A stretch of 64,000 bases of DNA from Rhizobium tibeticum (GTDB lineage: Bacteria > Pseudomonadota > Alphaproteobacteria > Rhizobiales > Rhizobiaceae): the NCBI RefSeq assembly GCF_900110205.1, contig NZ_FOCV01000025.1, forward strand, positions 31,431 through 95,430. The letters run 5' to 3'. Position 1 is the first letter of the stretch; each line of letters opens with the position of its first letter. The notes beneath the pieces are model-generated. The model ran no database searches and was not told where the DNA came from. It worked only from the letters and a program-made list of their open reading frames with translations. Shown one piece after another: positions 26,575-34,489 of this stretch. The position numbers and the translations under genes are program-made.

Positions 26575-27786
26575 TCATGCTGCCTGGTATTTCTGTCCAA
26601 TCGTATCCATGAGCTGCGCGAACCATTTGGTCGAGGTGTCGAAGGCCTTGCCACCCTTGATGCGCGGGAACTCGATCGTTCGCAACTTGCCGTTCTGCGC
26701 TTCGTCATGACCGGTGACGCCGGAAACCTTGTTGAGGGCGCTTTCGACGGCAAGGTCGGTCATGCTCTGGATGAGACGAAGGTCGTCGCTGTTGGCGGGG
26801 GCCGAACGGGCAAAGTAGCCGGACTTCTGCACCAGCGAACGTTCGGCATTGATGAGGCCAGCGAACTGCTTCTGGAACCAGCCGCCGACGTTGATCGTGT
26901 CGATTTTCACGTGTCCGAAGGCGTCGCGCTTGATGGTTTCGCCCGCCGCTTCACGCTCAGCGACGATGGCGTCGAGGCAGGCGCCTTCCGAAACGAACAC
27001 GGTCGCATGGCCGGTGCGGTCCATGACTTCCTTCAGCCGGGCCGCTTCCGCATCGAGATCAAACGCCATCTCGGGCAGATAAACTGCGTCGATGCTCTTC
27101 ATCTTGGCGTTCGTCATGAAGCCATCGACATATTCGTAATTCTTCGTCCGCTGTAGATAGGCGCGGGCGGTTGCCGCCGTCAGCCAGCCGCAGTGGCGTC
27201 CCATGACTTCGTGGATGATCAAGGTGCGCGGTGCTGCCGTCTGCTCGTTGCTGACGTTGTCGAAGAAGTGTGCTCCGACTTCGGCAGCCGTCCATGCACC
27301 GAGTGACTGGCGGATGGGGACGACGTCGTTGTCGACGGTTTTAGGCAGGCCAACGACCGTCAGATTGTAGCCATTGGCGGCCAGATATGCCGCGAGGTCG
27401 GCCGCCGTAGTGTTGGTGTCGTCGCCGCCGATCGTATGGAGGATCGTGATCCCGTCGTTGGCGAGGCGTTCGGCTGCGACGCGCAACGGGTTTTCACCTT
27501 CCTTGACGAGACCGCGCTTCACGCAATCGGCTGCGTTGGTGAGCTTGACGCGGCTATTGCCGATCGGCGAGCCACCGTAGCGATGCAGAAGCGGCGCCTT
27601 CTCCCGCATATCGGTGGTGATCTTGATGCTGTCGCCGAGGAGCACGCCCTGGTATCCGGAGCGATAGGCGACGAGCTCGATGTCAGGCGCCACGTCGCTA
27701 TAGCGTTCGATAAGTCCGCCGACCGCGGACGACAGACAGGGTGCCAGGCCTCCAGCCGTGAGCATTGCGACTTTCTGTTTGGCCAT
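26575..27786 (-). CDS. pfp: Pyrophosphate-dependent 6-phosphofructokinase
   Basis: 403-residue PFK-family enzyme. Two residues mark the PPi-using type: GGDDTN at residues 120-125 (Asp where ATP enzymes have Gly) and PKTVDND at 148-154 (Lys where ATP enzymes have Gly). The N-terminal LTAGGLAPC loop is also family-typical. It interconverts fructose 6-phosphate and fructose 1,6-bisphosphate reversibly with pyrophosphate in the cytoplasm. Many rhizobia have little Embden-Meyerhof flux, so a reversible enzyme may work mainly in the gluconeogenic or pentose direction; that is inference. GGAGGG lies 5 bp before the ATG. Confidence 0.94.
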   Translation of the reverse strand: MAKQKVAMLTAGGLAPCLSSAVGGLIERYSDVAPDIELVAYRSGYQGVLLGDSIKITTDMREKAPLLHRYGGSPIGNSRVKLTNAADCVKRGLVKEGENPLRVAAERLANDGITILHTIGGDDTNTTAADLAAYLAANGYNLTVVGLPKTVDNDVVPIRQSLGAWTAAEVGAHFFDNVSNEQTAAPRTLIIHEVMGRHCGWLTAATARAYLQRTKNYEYVDGFMTNAKMKSIDAVYLPEMAFDLDAEAARLKEVMDRTGHATVFVSEGACLDAIVAEREAAGETIKRDAFGHVKIDTINVGGWFQKQFAGLINAERSLVQKSGYFARSAPANSDDLRLIQSMTDLAVESALNKVSGVTGHDEAQNGKLRTIEFPRIKGGKAFDTSTKWFAQLMDTIGQKYQAA

Positions 27787-28152
27787 GATCCCTCCATTGT
27801 CACGTATCAGCGCCGTTGCGTGCTGCTTACCTAACGCATGGATGCGACAGGGAAAGGGGCATGTAAAGTGTCGTTATTATGAAAATCATGCCCTGAACGG
27901 CGAAGGTAGACGCAAAGCGCTGATATAATCGTTTCAAGCTCGAGATGCCCGTGTCGAAGGGTTGTGGAAATCGCGACGTCACTCGGCCGGTAGCAATTGG
28001 AACTTGCCGGGGTGCGATGCCGGGCTGATCCCGGTGCAACCATGAACGAATTGTGAAAAGTGTATTCCGCCCTACGACCAATCGCCGCCTTGCAAAGGCA
28101 ACCATTATTTGGTCAAGGTGTTTACACCTATTTGCATTGCGAGAGACTTTTT
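27787..28152. other. Divergent intergenic region, pfp / terB-dnaJ
   Basis: 366 bp between divergent genes without a credible ORF. It contains a hairpin-forming stretch near 27999-28035 and a partial palindrome AGGTG-TTTAC-ACCT near 28118 close to the terB-dnaJ start. Promoters for both neighbours should lie here, but I could not single out convincing hexamers. Confidence 0.5.
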
Positions 28153-28860
28153 ATGTCCTTCTGGGAAAAACTGCTGAATGCTATTGGCAACACTGCGGGC
28201 AATGTCCTTTCGGCGGTGGTCGAGGCCATTCGGACGGTTTTCGAGGGCGACCCCGAGACGCGCCGGAAGGTCGCCTTTTCCGTCGCGATCATCGCTTTGT
28301 CGGCAAAAATGGCCAAGGCCGATGGAATCGTGAGCGAGAAGGAGGTGAATGCCTTCCGTGAGATCTTCGAGTTCCCGCCCGACCAGGCCAAGAACGTCGC
28401 ACGCCTCTACAATCTGGCGCGTCAGGACGTCGCTGGTTATGAGGCCTACGCGGAGCGTTTGTCGTCTTTGTGCGTGACATGCGCCGCCAACTGCCCGGTG
28501 CTCGAAGAGGTTCTGGACGGTCTCTTCCATATCGCCAAGGCGGACGGGCTCGTCCACGAGAAGGAGCTGGCGTTCCTGCGGCATGTGGGCGAGATTTTCC
28601 ATATGAATGAAGAGCATTTCGAAAGGATTGCCGCGCGCCATGTCTCAATGGGACGTGATCCCTACAAGGTGCTCGGGGTGTCGCCCTCCGATGACTTCAC
28701 GACGATTCGCCGCCGCTATCATGGCCTTGTCAGCGAACATCATCCGGATCGGCTGATTTCCCGCGGCGTACCGGCCGAGTTCCACGCCATCGCCAATGAG
28801 CGGATGGCCGCTCTGAACGCAGCCTACGAGGCGATCGAAAAGGAACGCCGCGCCGCATGA
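28153..28860 (+). CDS. TerB/DjlA-like protein with C-terminal J domain
   Basis: 235-residue protein. A short amphipathic N-terminus is followed by a TerB/DjlA-type helical domain (residues about 40-160, with the repeated acidic phrases KADGIVSEKE and KADGLVHEKE) and a C-terminal J domain. The J domain keeps the HPD tripeptide (about 197-199) needed to stimulate DnaK, after DPYKVLGVSPSDDFTTIR. It resembles DjlA but lacks a clear N-terminal transmembrane helix. The start at 28153 was chosen because earlier codons do not match the family. The stop overlaps the start of the amidase gene (ATGA), so the two are coupled. Confidence 0.88.
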   Translation: MSFWEKLLNAIGNTAGNVLSAVVEAIRTVFEGDPETRRKVAFSVAIIALSAKMAKADGIVSEKEVNAFREIFEFPPDQAKNVARLYNLARQDVAGYEAYAERLSSLCVTCAANCPVLEEVLDGLFHIAKADGLVHEKELAFLRHVGEIFHMNEEHFERIAARHVSMGRDPYKVLGVSPSDDFTTIRRRYHGLVSEHHPDRLISRGVPAEFHAIANERMAALNAAYEAIEKERRAA

Positions 28861-29621
28861 CCTCGTTCGAGGCCGACTACTGGAAGGCGAGCGTTCGTCC
28901 TTCGCCCAATCACGGCGAGCGTGCAGGCGGGCGCAAGCCCGACATGATCCTTCTGCACTATACAGGCATGCCAACGCCGGATGGAGCGTTGGAATGGCTC
29001 TGTCGTGACGAGAGCCAGGTCTCGAGTCACTACTTCGTAAGTGAAGCCGGCGAGGTTCTTCAGCTCGTGCCTGAGGAGCGCCGCGCGTGGCACGCCGGCA
29101 AAAGTTATTGGCAGGGCGAGACCGATATCAACTCTTTGTCGATCGGGATCGAGATCGCCAATGCAGGGCATCCCGGCGGTCTACCCGAGTATCCGCAAGA
29201 ACAAATTCAGGCGCTCGTCGAATTGTGTCGCGATTGCGGCAAACGTTGGTCCATCGCCCCCGAACGGGTGCTTGGGCACTCCGATGTCGCACCGATTCGG
29301 AAGGTTGATCCGGGGGAAAAATTTCCCTGGAAGGACCTCCACAGAGCCGGTGTCGGGCACTGGGTCGAGCCTGCCCCGATTGCTGGTGGAAGATTTTTCC
29401 AACGCGGTGACAGCGGCCAGCCGGTCGAGGCCCTGCAGTCGATGCTCTCGCTTTACGGTTATGCGACAGAAATCACAGGCGAATTCTCCGACAAGACGGC
29501 AGGCGATGTCGAGGCCTTCCAGCGCCACTTCCGGCCTGCTCGGATCGATGGAATCGCAGATTTTTCGACGATAGACACGCTGCACCGTTTGCTGGCGTCG
29601 CTTTCACATTACTCCTCATAA
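28857..29621 (+). CDS. N-acetylmuramoyl-L-alanine amidase (Amidase_2) with PG-binding domain
   Basis: 254-residue zinc amidase of the AmpD/AmiD type, which removes the stem peptide from MurNAc. Zinc-ligand positions are visible in ILLHYTG (His34) and VLGHSDVAP near residue 143 (His) with an Asp further on (KVDPG). Residues about 185-250 form a PG-binding-1 domain (RGDSGQPVEALQSML). No signal peptide is evident, so it may be the cytoplasmic AmpD-like recycler or be anchored differently. It overlaps the TerB-DnaJ gene by 4 bp, an association whose meaning is not obvious. Confidence 0.9.
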   Translation: MTSFEADYWKASVRPSPNHGERAGGRKPDMILLHYTGMPTPDGALEWLCRDESQVSSHYFVSEAGEVLQLVPEERRAWHAGKSYWQGETDINSLSIGIEIANAGHPGGLPEYPQEQIQALVELCRDCGKRWSIAPERVLGHSDVAPIRKVDPGEKFPWKDLHRAGVGHWVEPAPIAGGRFFQRGDSGQPVEALQSMLSLYGYATEITGEFSDKTAGDVEAFQRHFRPARIDGIADFSTIDTLHRLLASLSHYSS

Positions 29622-29643
29622 GTCGTACTTTTATGACGGTACC

Positions 29644-29665
29644 GACTCCCGGGAATTCGGGAGTC
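29644..29665 (+). terminator. Hairpin after amidase gene
   Basis: GACTCCCG (29644-29651) pairs perfectly with CGGGAGTC (29658-29665), 22 bp after the amidase stop. No T tract follows, so termination strength is doubtful. Confidence 0.4.
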
Positions 29666-29824
29666 TGCTGCGCCGCCACATGATTTCCCTATTATCTCCT
29701 CATTGCGATGGTCTAACGCCATCGTCGAACGGCGCTGCCTGGTTTGTTTTGGGGTTTCTGGCAGTCGTCAATTGAAACAAAAAGAAATGCTGCAGAATAG
29801 CTAATGTATATCTGTCGCATATAG

Positions 29825-29852
29825 CCGGATTATTATTTAAATCATGATCCGG
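29825..29852. promoter_or_regulatory. 28-bp near-perfect palindrome upstream of transglycosylase gene
   Basis: CCGGAT and ATCCGG arms enclose an AT-rich core with central ATTTAAAT. Only two base pairs of fourteen are mismatched. It ends 30 bp before the ATG at 29883, within a markedly AT-rich promoter region; a dimeric regulator site is likely. Confidence 0.5.
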
Positions 29853-29882
29853 AAATTCTTTGGGTCGGAGTAATTAGACTGA

Positions 29883-30401
29883 ATGAATAAGATTATTTCT
29901 GCTGCAGTGTGCGTCAGCACACTGTTGATGGGCATCAATTGCGCCTTCGCGGGCGAGTGGGGTGGAAGGATCCAGACACTTCCTTTGAAGACTGTCGATC
30001 GGACTAGCGGCTATGCAATGCCGGACTTCACCGCCAACAAATATTCAGCTCTCATCATCAAATACGCAAACCAATACAACGTCCCTGTCGAGCTTGCTCA
30101 GGCGGTCGTGCGCGTCGAGAGCAATTTCAATCCCGATGCACGTGGTAGCGCGGGTGAAATCGGCCTCATGCAGATCAAGCCGGCCACGGCAAAGATGATG
30201 GGCTACTCGGGTACGAGGAAGGGGTTGTTCGATCCCGAGACAAACATCAAGTTCGGCATGAAATACTTGGCCACAGCGCATCAGCTCGGCGGTGGCGAAA
30301 CCTGCGACACGATCCTGAAATACAATGCCGGCCACGGTGCCACCCGCATGAATCCGGTCTCCAAGGCCTATTGCGGCAAGGTCCTGGCGATGCTCGACTG
30401 A
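29883..30401 (+). CDS. Small exported SLT lytic transglycosylase
   Basis: 172-residue lysozyme-like transglycosylase with a signal peptide ending at AFA (residue 23). The domain has catalytic Glu79 in RVESNFNP, the GEIGLMQIKP motif and ETNIKFGMKYL, then KYNAGHG. Small enzymes of this kind often open the wall locally for secretion or surface structures, but no secretion genes are nearby. Its upstream region is AT-rich and carries a 28-bp palindrome, unlike its neighbours, which suggests conditional expression. The next gene (30501) is co-oriented but probably independent. Confidence 0.9.
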   Translation: MNKIISAAVCVSTLLMGINCAFAGEWGGRIQTLPLKTVDRTSGYAMPDFTANKYSALIIKYANQYNVPVELAQAVVRVESNFNPDARGSAGEIGLMQIKPATAKMMGYSGTRKGLFDPETNIKFGMKYLATAHQLGGGETCDTILKYNAGHGATRMNPVSKAYCGKVLAMLD

Positions 30402-30500
30402 TCATCTGAAACTGCTTGTTCGAGAATCGCTTCGGCCGGGTACATAAGAATATGATTCAACTTGGCGCCTATGTTATCTCGCCTCTGAATGAGGTGACGT

Positions 30501-31688
30501 ATGGCAGTTGATTTCAAGGTGATCATCGTTGGACGCGGGATGATGGGCGCGGCTGCGGCCCGCCATCTTTCCGGCATGATCGACGGTGTTGCGCTCATCG
30601 GCCCCGGTGAGCCAGCCGAGCGCAAGAGCCATCATGGTGTTTTTGCCAGTCATTACGACGAGGCCCGCATCACCCGGTCCTTCGACGACAATATGGTCTG
30701 GGCGATGCTGGCGGCACGCTCGCTCGACCGCTACCGGGAAATTGAAGCGAAGAGCGGCATTTCCTTTTTCTCGGAGGCGGGTTGTCTGTTTGCCGGACCG
30801 CCCGCCCGGCCGGGCCGGGGGTACCTTGGGCGGGCGCTGCAGGTAGCCGAAGCGCTCGATCTCGACGTCGAAACATTGCTGCCTGCGGCATTGCGCGACC
30901 GCTTTCCTCAGTTTGCGCTCGATCCTTCGTTCAACGGCTATCTCGAGGCGCGGCGTGCAGGCCACATCAATCCGCGTGCGTTGGTTCTGGCTCAAACCAG
31001 ACTTGCCGAGCAGGCCGGTGTGACGGTCATCGATGCAACTGTTGCTGCGGTTCGTGACGAAGGCACGTTCGTAGAGGTCCATGCGAATGGCAAGCGCTAC
31101 ACCGCGGAACGTGTGCTGGTCGCCGCCGGCGGGTTCAGCAAGTTCAATGATCTTCTGCCTGATGCCATCGATGTTCGCGTTGCGGCACGCACTGTCGCCT
31201 TCTTCGAGCTGAGTGAGCGGCAAATGACGATCTTCTCCGAAATGCCTTCGACGATCGTCTTTGGCGACCGCGACGAGGACCATGTCTATATCCTGCCGCC
31301 GGTCGGCTATCCCGACGGCAAGACCTATCTCAAGATCGGCGGCGATCTGGAAACGCGCTCATTCGACACGCTCGAGGATATCGGAGCATGGTTTCGCTCT
31401 GACGGCGATTTGCTCGAGCGCGATCATCTGGTGTCGACGGCTTTGCGGCTCATGCCAGCATTGGCCGGCTGCCCAACGACCTCCGCGCCATGCGTGGCGA
31501 CCTTCACGACAAGTGCATATCCTTACGTGGGATATACGGGGTCGCCGCGGATTGCGGTGCTGACCGGTGGCAATTTCGTTGCTGCGAAATCATCGGATGA
31601 GCTCGGTCGACTGGGCGCTGTCATCATGACGCAAGGCTGGCTCGGGGCCGAGGACTTCGGCCGGGAACTGACGCCCGTCTTCCGCTAG
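30501..31688 (+). CDS. FAD-dependent oxidoreductase (DAO/glycine oxidase-like)
   Basis: 395-residue flavoprotein of the D-amino acid oxidase superfamily. The Rossmann motif at the N-terminus reads VIIVGRGMMGAAAARHL, with Arg where the usual pattern has Gly (GxGxxG gives GRGMMG, intact). FYLEARRAGHINPRAL-like and VLVAAGGFSKF segments mark the substrate and FAD domains, and the C-terminal GGNFVAAKSS contains the final FAD-binding Gly pair. Related enzymes oxidise secondary or primary amines such as sarcosine, N-methyltryptophan or proline analogues. No dedicated neighbour points to the substrate. The ATG at 30501 lies 6 bp after GAGGTG. Confidence 0.85.
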   Translation: MAVDFKVIIVGRGMMGAAAARHLSGMIDGVALIGPGEPAERKSHHGVFASHYDEARITRSFDDNMVWAMLAARSLDRYREIEAKSGISFFSEAGCLFAGPPARPGRGYLGRALQVAEALDLDVETLLPAALRDRFPQFALDPSFNGYLEARRAGHINPRALVLAQTRLAEQAGVTVIDATVAAVRDEGTFVEVHANGKRYTAERVLVAAGGFSKFNDLLPDAIDVRVAARTVAFFELSERQMTIFSEMPSTIVFGDRDEDHVYILPPVGYPDGKTYLKIGGDLETRSFDTLEDIGAWFRSDGDLLERDHLVSTALRLMPALAGCPTTSAPCVATFTTSAYPYVGYTGSPRIAVLTGGNFVAAKSSDELGRLGAVIMTQGWLGAEDFGRELTPVFR

Positions 31689-31796
31689 GCACGCGCGCCG
31701 GTGGCGAGGCGGCGCTTCGGGCCAACCCTTGCACTATTGCGTGGAGATTGGCGATATTTCAGTGGAATTCGCCCCAAGTCTCCGCTAAGGGAGCCG

Positions 31797-32193
31797 TGCC
31801 AGTTGGCCGGGCAGCCGCGCTTTACCAATGCCGAAAGGCGGTAGGGTGAGGAAAGTCCGGGCTCCACGGAAACACGGTGCCGGATAACGTCCGGCGAGGG
31901 CGACCTCAGGGAAAGTGCCACAGAAAGCAAACCGCCTGCCTCGGCAGGTAAGGGTGAAAGGGTGGGGTAAGAGCCCACCGCATCTCCGGTAACGGCGATG
32001 GCAAGGTAAACCCCACCGGGAGCAAGACCGAATAGGGATGACGTGGTGGGCGCAAGCCTTCCGGCCGGTTTCCAGGTCAGTCATCCGGGTGGGTTGCGTG
32101 AGGCAGCGTGCGAACGCTGTCCCAGAGGAATGGCTGCCACGTTCCGGCTTCGGCCGGGGCCATACAGAACCCGGCTTACAGGCCAGCTGGCGA
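31797..32193 (+). ncRNA. rnpB: RNase P RNA (type A)
   Basis: Catalytic RNA of ribonuclease P, about 395 nt, which matures tRNA 5' ends with the RnpA protein. P1 is formed by GCCAGTTGGCC (31798-31808) and GGCCAGCTGGC (32181-32191). The conserved core includes GAGGAAAGTCCGGGCTCC (31848-31865), the AAGGGTGAAAGGGTG stretch, a GACCGAATAGGGATGA segment near 32025, an AGAGGAATGGCTGCC segment near 32124 and the P4 partner ACAGAACCCGGCTTACA (32164-32180). Both strands carry ORFs here, but they are coincidental. Exact ends are within a few bases. Confidence 0.97.
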
Positions 32194-32235
32194 ACTACCT
32201 TTGCAGGAGCGTGCCTTCTATGATTGCCGTCGTTG

Positions 32236-32430
32236 CTAATGAGCGGTCGGCGCCTTCGCCAGACATTCCTCGCAGGTGGTGCTGCTGCGAGCAAGAATAG
32301 ACCAACGCTTGAATATCTTGCCGCAGGAATCGCACTTTATGTCGGTCGTCATGCCAGTCTGCGACAGCGGAATACGTTTTTCCGGCTCAAAACGCCCGTA
32401 AAGAAGCCCCTTTAATGTGAAGTTTGTCAT
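32236..32430 (-). CDS. Small zinc-ribbon-like hypothetical protein
   Basis: 64-codon ORF on the minus strand. The second half contains two Cys pairs, CDSCGK (33-38) and CEEC (53-56), spaced like a small zinc ribbon. The first half (TLKGLLYGRFEPEKRIPL) is basic. GGAG lies 8 bp before the ATG at 32430, and an internal ATG at 32352 would give a 38-residue version starting just before the first Cys pair. Codon use is less GC-biased than in neighbours, which suits a small accessory gene. It lies between rnpB and the dcw cluster. I do not recognise the family. Confidence 0.55.
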   Translation of the reverse strand: MTNFTLKGLLYGRFEPEKRIPLSQTGMTTDIKCDSCGKIFKRWSILARSSTTCEECLAKAPTAH

Positions 32431-32797
32431 AGCATTACTCCACGTTGCTTATTTAGCACTGCATAATATGCGGCAGCCTCCAACGAGTTCAATTCTCCGG
32501 CCCTTCATTATTTTGCACGTGGTTCTATCCGAAGGGGTTGGTCGCCTACTTCAAAATGGATAGCAGCGGCCTACCTCTTCATGTGGCATCCCCGACAATC
32601 CGTCTCGTTCATGAATGCGCCGCGCTAAGACGCTGCTTTAAATCGCCTATTTGCCTGTCGCTATTTGGGTCATCGGCCGGCGTTGAAAGGGTGGCGAGCG
32701 CGCCGCTATTCAGCCTGCAGATCCGCGATCCTAACCCTTTGTTAAACTTAACAGCTTATAAATTTTCGATACTGCGCTCATCGTGAGACGGGCGTTT
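32431..32797. other. Long intergenic region upstream of mraZ
   Basis: Part of a 577-bp gap before mraZ. Apart from a poorly supported ORF at 32538-32786 it has no gene-like content. The stretch 32740-32770 is AT-rich (TTGTTAAACTTAACAGC then TATAAATTTT), the likely area of the dcw promoter. Confidence 0.5.
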
Positions 32798-32832
32798 CCC
32801 ATTGACGCCCATATGGTCCCATGTTATCCCAT
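32798..32832 (-). promoter_or_regulatory. Four MraZ-box repeats
   Basis: CCCAT occurs at 32798, 32808, 32818 and 32828, i.e. ATGGG on the minus strand four times with exactly 10-bp spacing. MraZ of other bacteria binds TGGG-type repeats spaced by 10 bp upstream of its own gene, so this is probably the autoregulatory site of the dcw cluster, 175 bp before mraZ. Confidence 0.75.
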
Positions 32833-33007
32833 TTATGCACTGCGCACGGGCAGGTAGGTGCCCATCAATCGCAAAGCCAAGGCGTCTTCCTTTCCGGAAG
32901 CGCCGGATGGGATTGTGCCCATTCGGCTCGCGAGGCTGTGCCTGAATGTCGGGGTTCCGGGCTTGTGAGTTCAGTCCGGGCTCTTTCGGGAACGGATGTT
33001 TCGTGTC

Positions 33008-33448
33008 ATGAGCCGCTTCCTTTCAAGTGCGACCAACAGAATCGATTCCAAAGGCAGGGTCTCCGTGCCGGCAGCGTTTCGATCCGTGCTGGCGCAGCGC
33101 AATGTTCAGAAGCTCTATTGCTTCCAGGACTTTGTGTTTCCGGCAATCAGCGTCGGCGGTCCGGACCTTCTGGAAAGGTTCGAGCGTCAGATCGCTGCGG
33201 AGGATCCGTTTTCGCCGGATGCGAACGAGATGTCGCTTCTGATCCACGGGGGCGGTATCTTCATGAAGCTCGATGCGGAAGGTCGGCTGATGGTCACGGA
33301 TTTCATTCGCGACTTCACCGGCGTCTCGGACGAGGTGACCTTCGTCGGTCGGGCGGATCATTTTCAGCTGTGGCAGCCGCAGGCATTTCAGGCTGCGCAG
33401 ACGCAGGCACGAGGAGGGCGTCGGCTGGCGGGCGGGCGTTCCGAATAA
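33008..33448 (+). CDS. mraZ: Transcriptional regulator MraZ
   Basis: 146-residue DNA-binding protein with two SpoVT/AbrB-like MraZ repeats (RIDSKGRVSVPAAFR near residue 11 and MKLDAEGRLMVTDFIRD near 80). It forms rings and represses the dcw promoter. The ATG at 33008 matches the family start; ATG 32996 would add four residues. First gene of the dcw cluster, 14 bp before rsmH, and preceded by four MraZ-box repeats. The C-terminal tail (AGGRSE) is dispensable-looking. Confidence 0.95.
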   Translation: MSRFLSSATNRIDSKGRVSVPAAFRSVLAQRNVQKLYCFQDFVFPAISVGGPDLLERFERQIAAEDPFSPDANEMSLLIHGGGIFMKLDAEGRLMVTDFIRDFTGVSDEVTFVGRADHFQLWQPQAFQAAQTQARGGRRLAGGRSE

Positions 33449-33462
33449 TACGAGGGAACGGA

Positions 33463-34488
33463 ATGGCGGCGAATCCTGGCGGAGATTCAACTGGTGCCGG
33501 TGGCGGACCGGTTCGCCACATTCCGGTTCTTCTCAACGAGGTTCTGGCTGCGCTCGATCCTTCCCCTGGCAAGCTCATTTTGGATGGCACATTCGGCGCG
33601 GGCGGTTATACGTCAGCCATTCTCGATGCTGGCGCCGATGTGATTGCGCTGGATCGCGATCCGATCGCTATCGAGGCCGGCCAGGCGCTTGTGGCAAGCA
33701 GTCAAGGTCGTTTGAAACTCGTTCATTCTCAGTTCTCTCATTTGGCCGAGTGTGCTCCCCACGACAGGCTCGACGGGGTCGTGCTCGATATCGGCGTGTC
33801 GTCGATGCAGATTGACGAAGCGGAGCGCGGTTTCTCCTTTCAGAAGAACGGCCCTCTGGACATGCGCATGTCGGCTGCCGGCGTTTCTGCGGCCGATGTG
33901 GTCAATCGCGCCAAGGTGGCGGATCTCATTCGTATCTTCCATTTTCTCGGAGAAGAAAGTCAGTCGCCGCGCATTGCCCACGCGATCGAAAAGCGGCGTG
34001 CCGAAAAGCCCTTCGAGACGACGCGCGATCTGGCTGGGCTGATCGAGCTCGTTACGCCCCGCAAGATGAAGGACAAGATTCATCCGGCGACGCGCGTTTT
34101 CCAGGCGCTCAGGATTTTCGTCAACGATGAGCTCGGCGAACTGGCGCAGGCACTCTTTGCTGCCGAGCGGGCGCTGAAGCCCGGCGGGCGTCTGGTTGTC
34201 GTCACCTTCCATTCGCTTGAGGATCGGATCGTCAAGACGTTCTTCTCAGATCGTGCCGGCAAGGCGTCGGGCTCGCGTCATCTGCCCGTCGCGCACGAGC
34301 GCGCGGCGACCTTTGAGCGGATCGGCAAGCCGATGGTCGCTGCAAGCGAGGCGGAAGCCGAGGTCAACCCGCGGGCGCGCTCCGCCAAGCTGCGTGCAGG
34401 GCTGCGCACCGCAGCCCCCGCCGAAGCGGCTGATGTTTCCATCTTCGGGCTGCCGAACCTGGCGAGTCTCGGAAAACTCGGAGCTTGA
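33463..34488 (+). CDS. rsmH: 16S rRNA (cytosine1402-N4)-methyltransferase RsmH
   Basis: 341-residue SAM-dependent methyltransferase (MraW) that modifies C1402 of 16S rRNA in the P site. The family opening HIPVLLNEVLAAL (near residue 20), the SAM motif LDGTFGAGGYT, DLGVSSMQ-type VLDIGVSSMQIDEAERGF and the C-terminal VVTFHSLEDRIVK are present. The start at 33463 follows GAGGGAACGG. A much longer in-frame ORF begins at 32821 but would run through mraZ, so it was rejected. It ends one base before ftsL. Confidence 0.96.
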   Translation: MAANPGGDSTGAGGGPVRHIPVLLNEVLAALDPSPGKLILDGTFGAGGYTSAILDAGADVIALDRDPIAIEAGQALVASSQGRLKLVHSQFSHLAECAPHDRLDGVVLDIGVSSMQIDEAERGFSFQKNGPLDMRMSAAGVSAADVVNRAKVADLIRIFHFLGEESQSPRIAHAIEKRRAEKPFETTRDLAGLIELVTPRKMKDKIHPATRVFQALRIFVNDELGELAQALFAAERALKPGGRLVVVTFHSLEDRIVKTFFSDRAGKASGSRHLPVAHERAATFERIGKPMVAASEAEAEVNPRARSAKLRAGLRTAAPAEAADVSIFGLPNLASLGKLGA

Positions 34489-34489
34489 T

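Noticed and set aside
32538..32786. 82-codon plus-strand ORF before mraZ
   Set aside because: No ribosome-binding site, no domain, and it runs into the AT-rich promoter area; codon use is not coding-like.
32821..33462. Long in-frame N-terminal extension of the rsmH reading frame
   Set aside because: It runs through mraZ in another frame and has no similarity to RsmH; the family start is at 33463.
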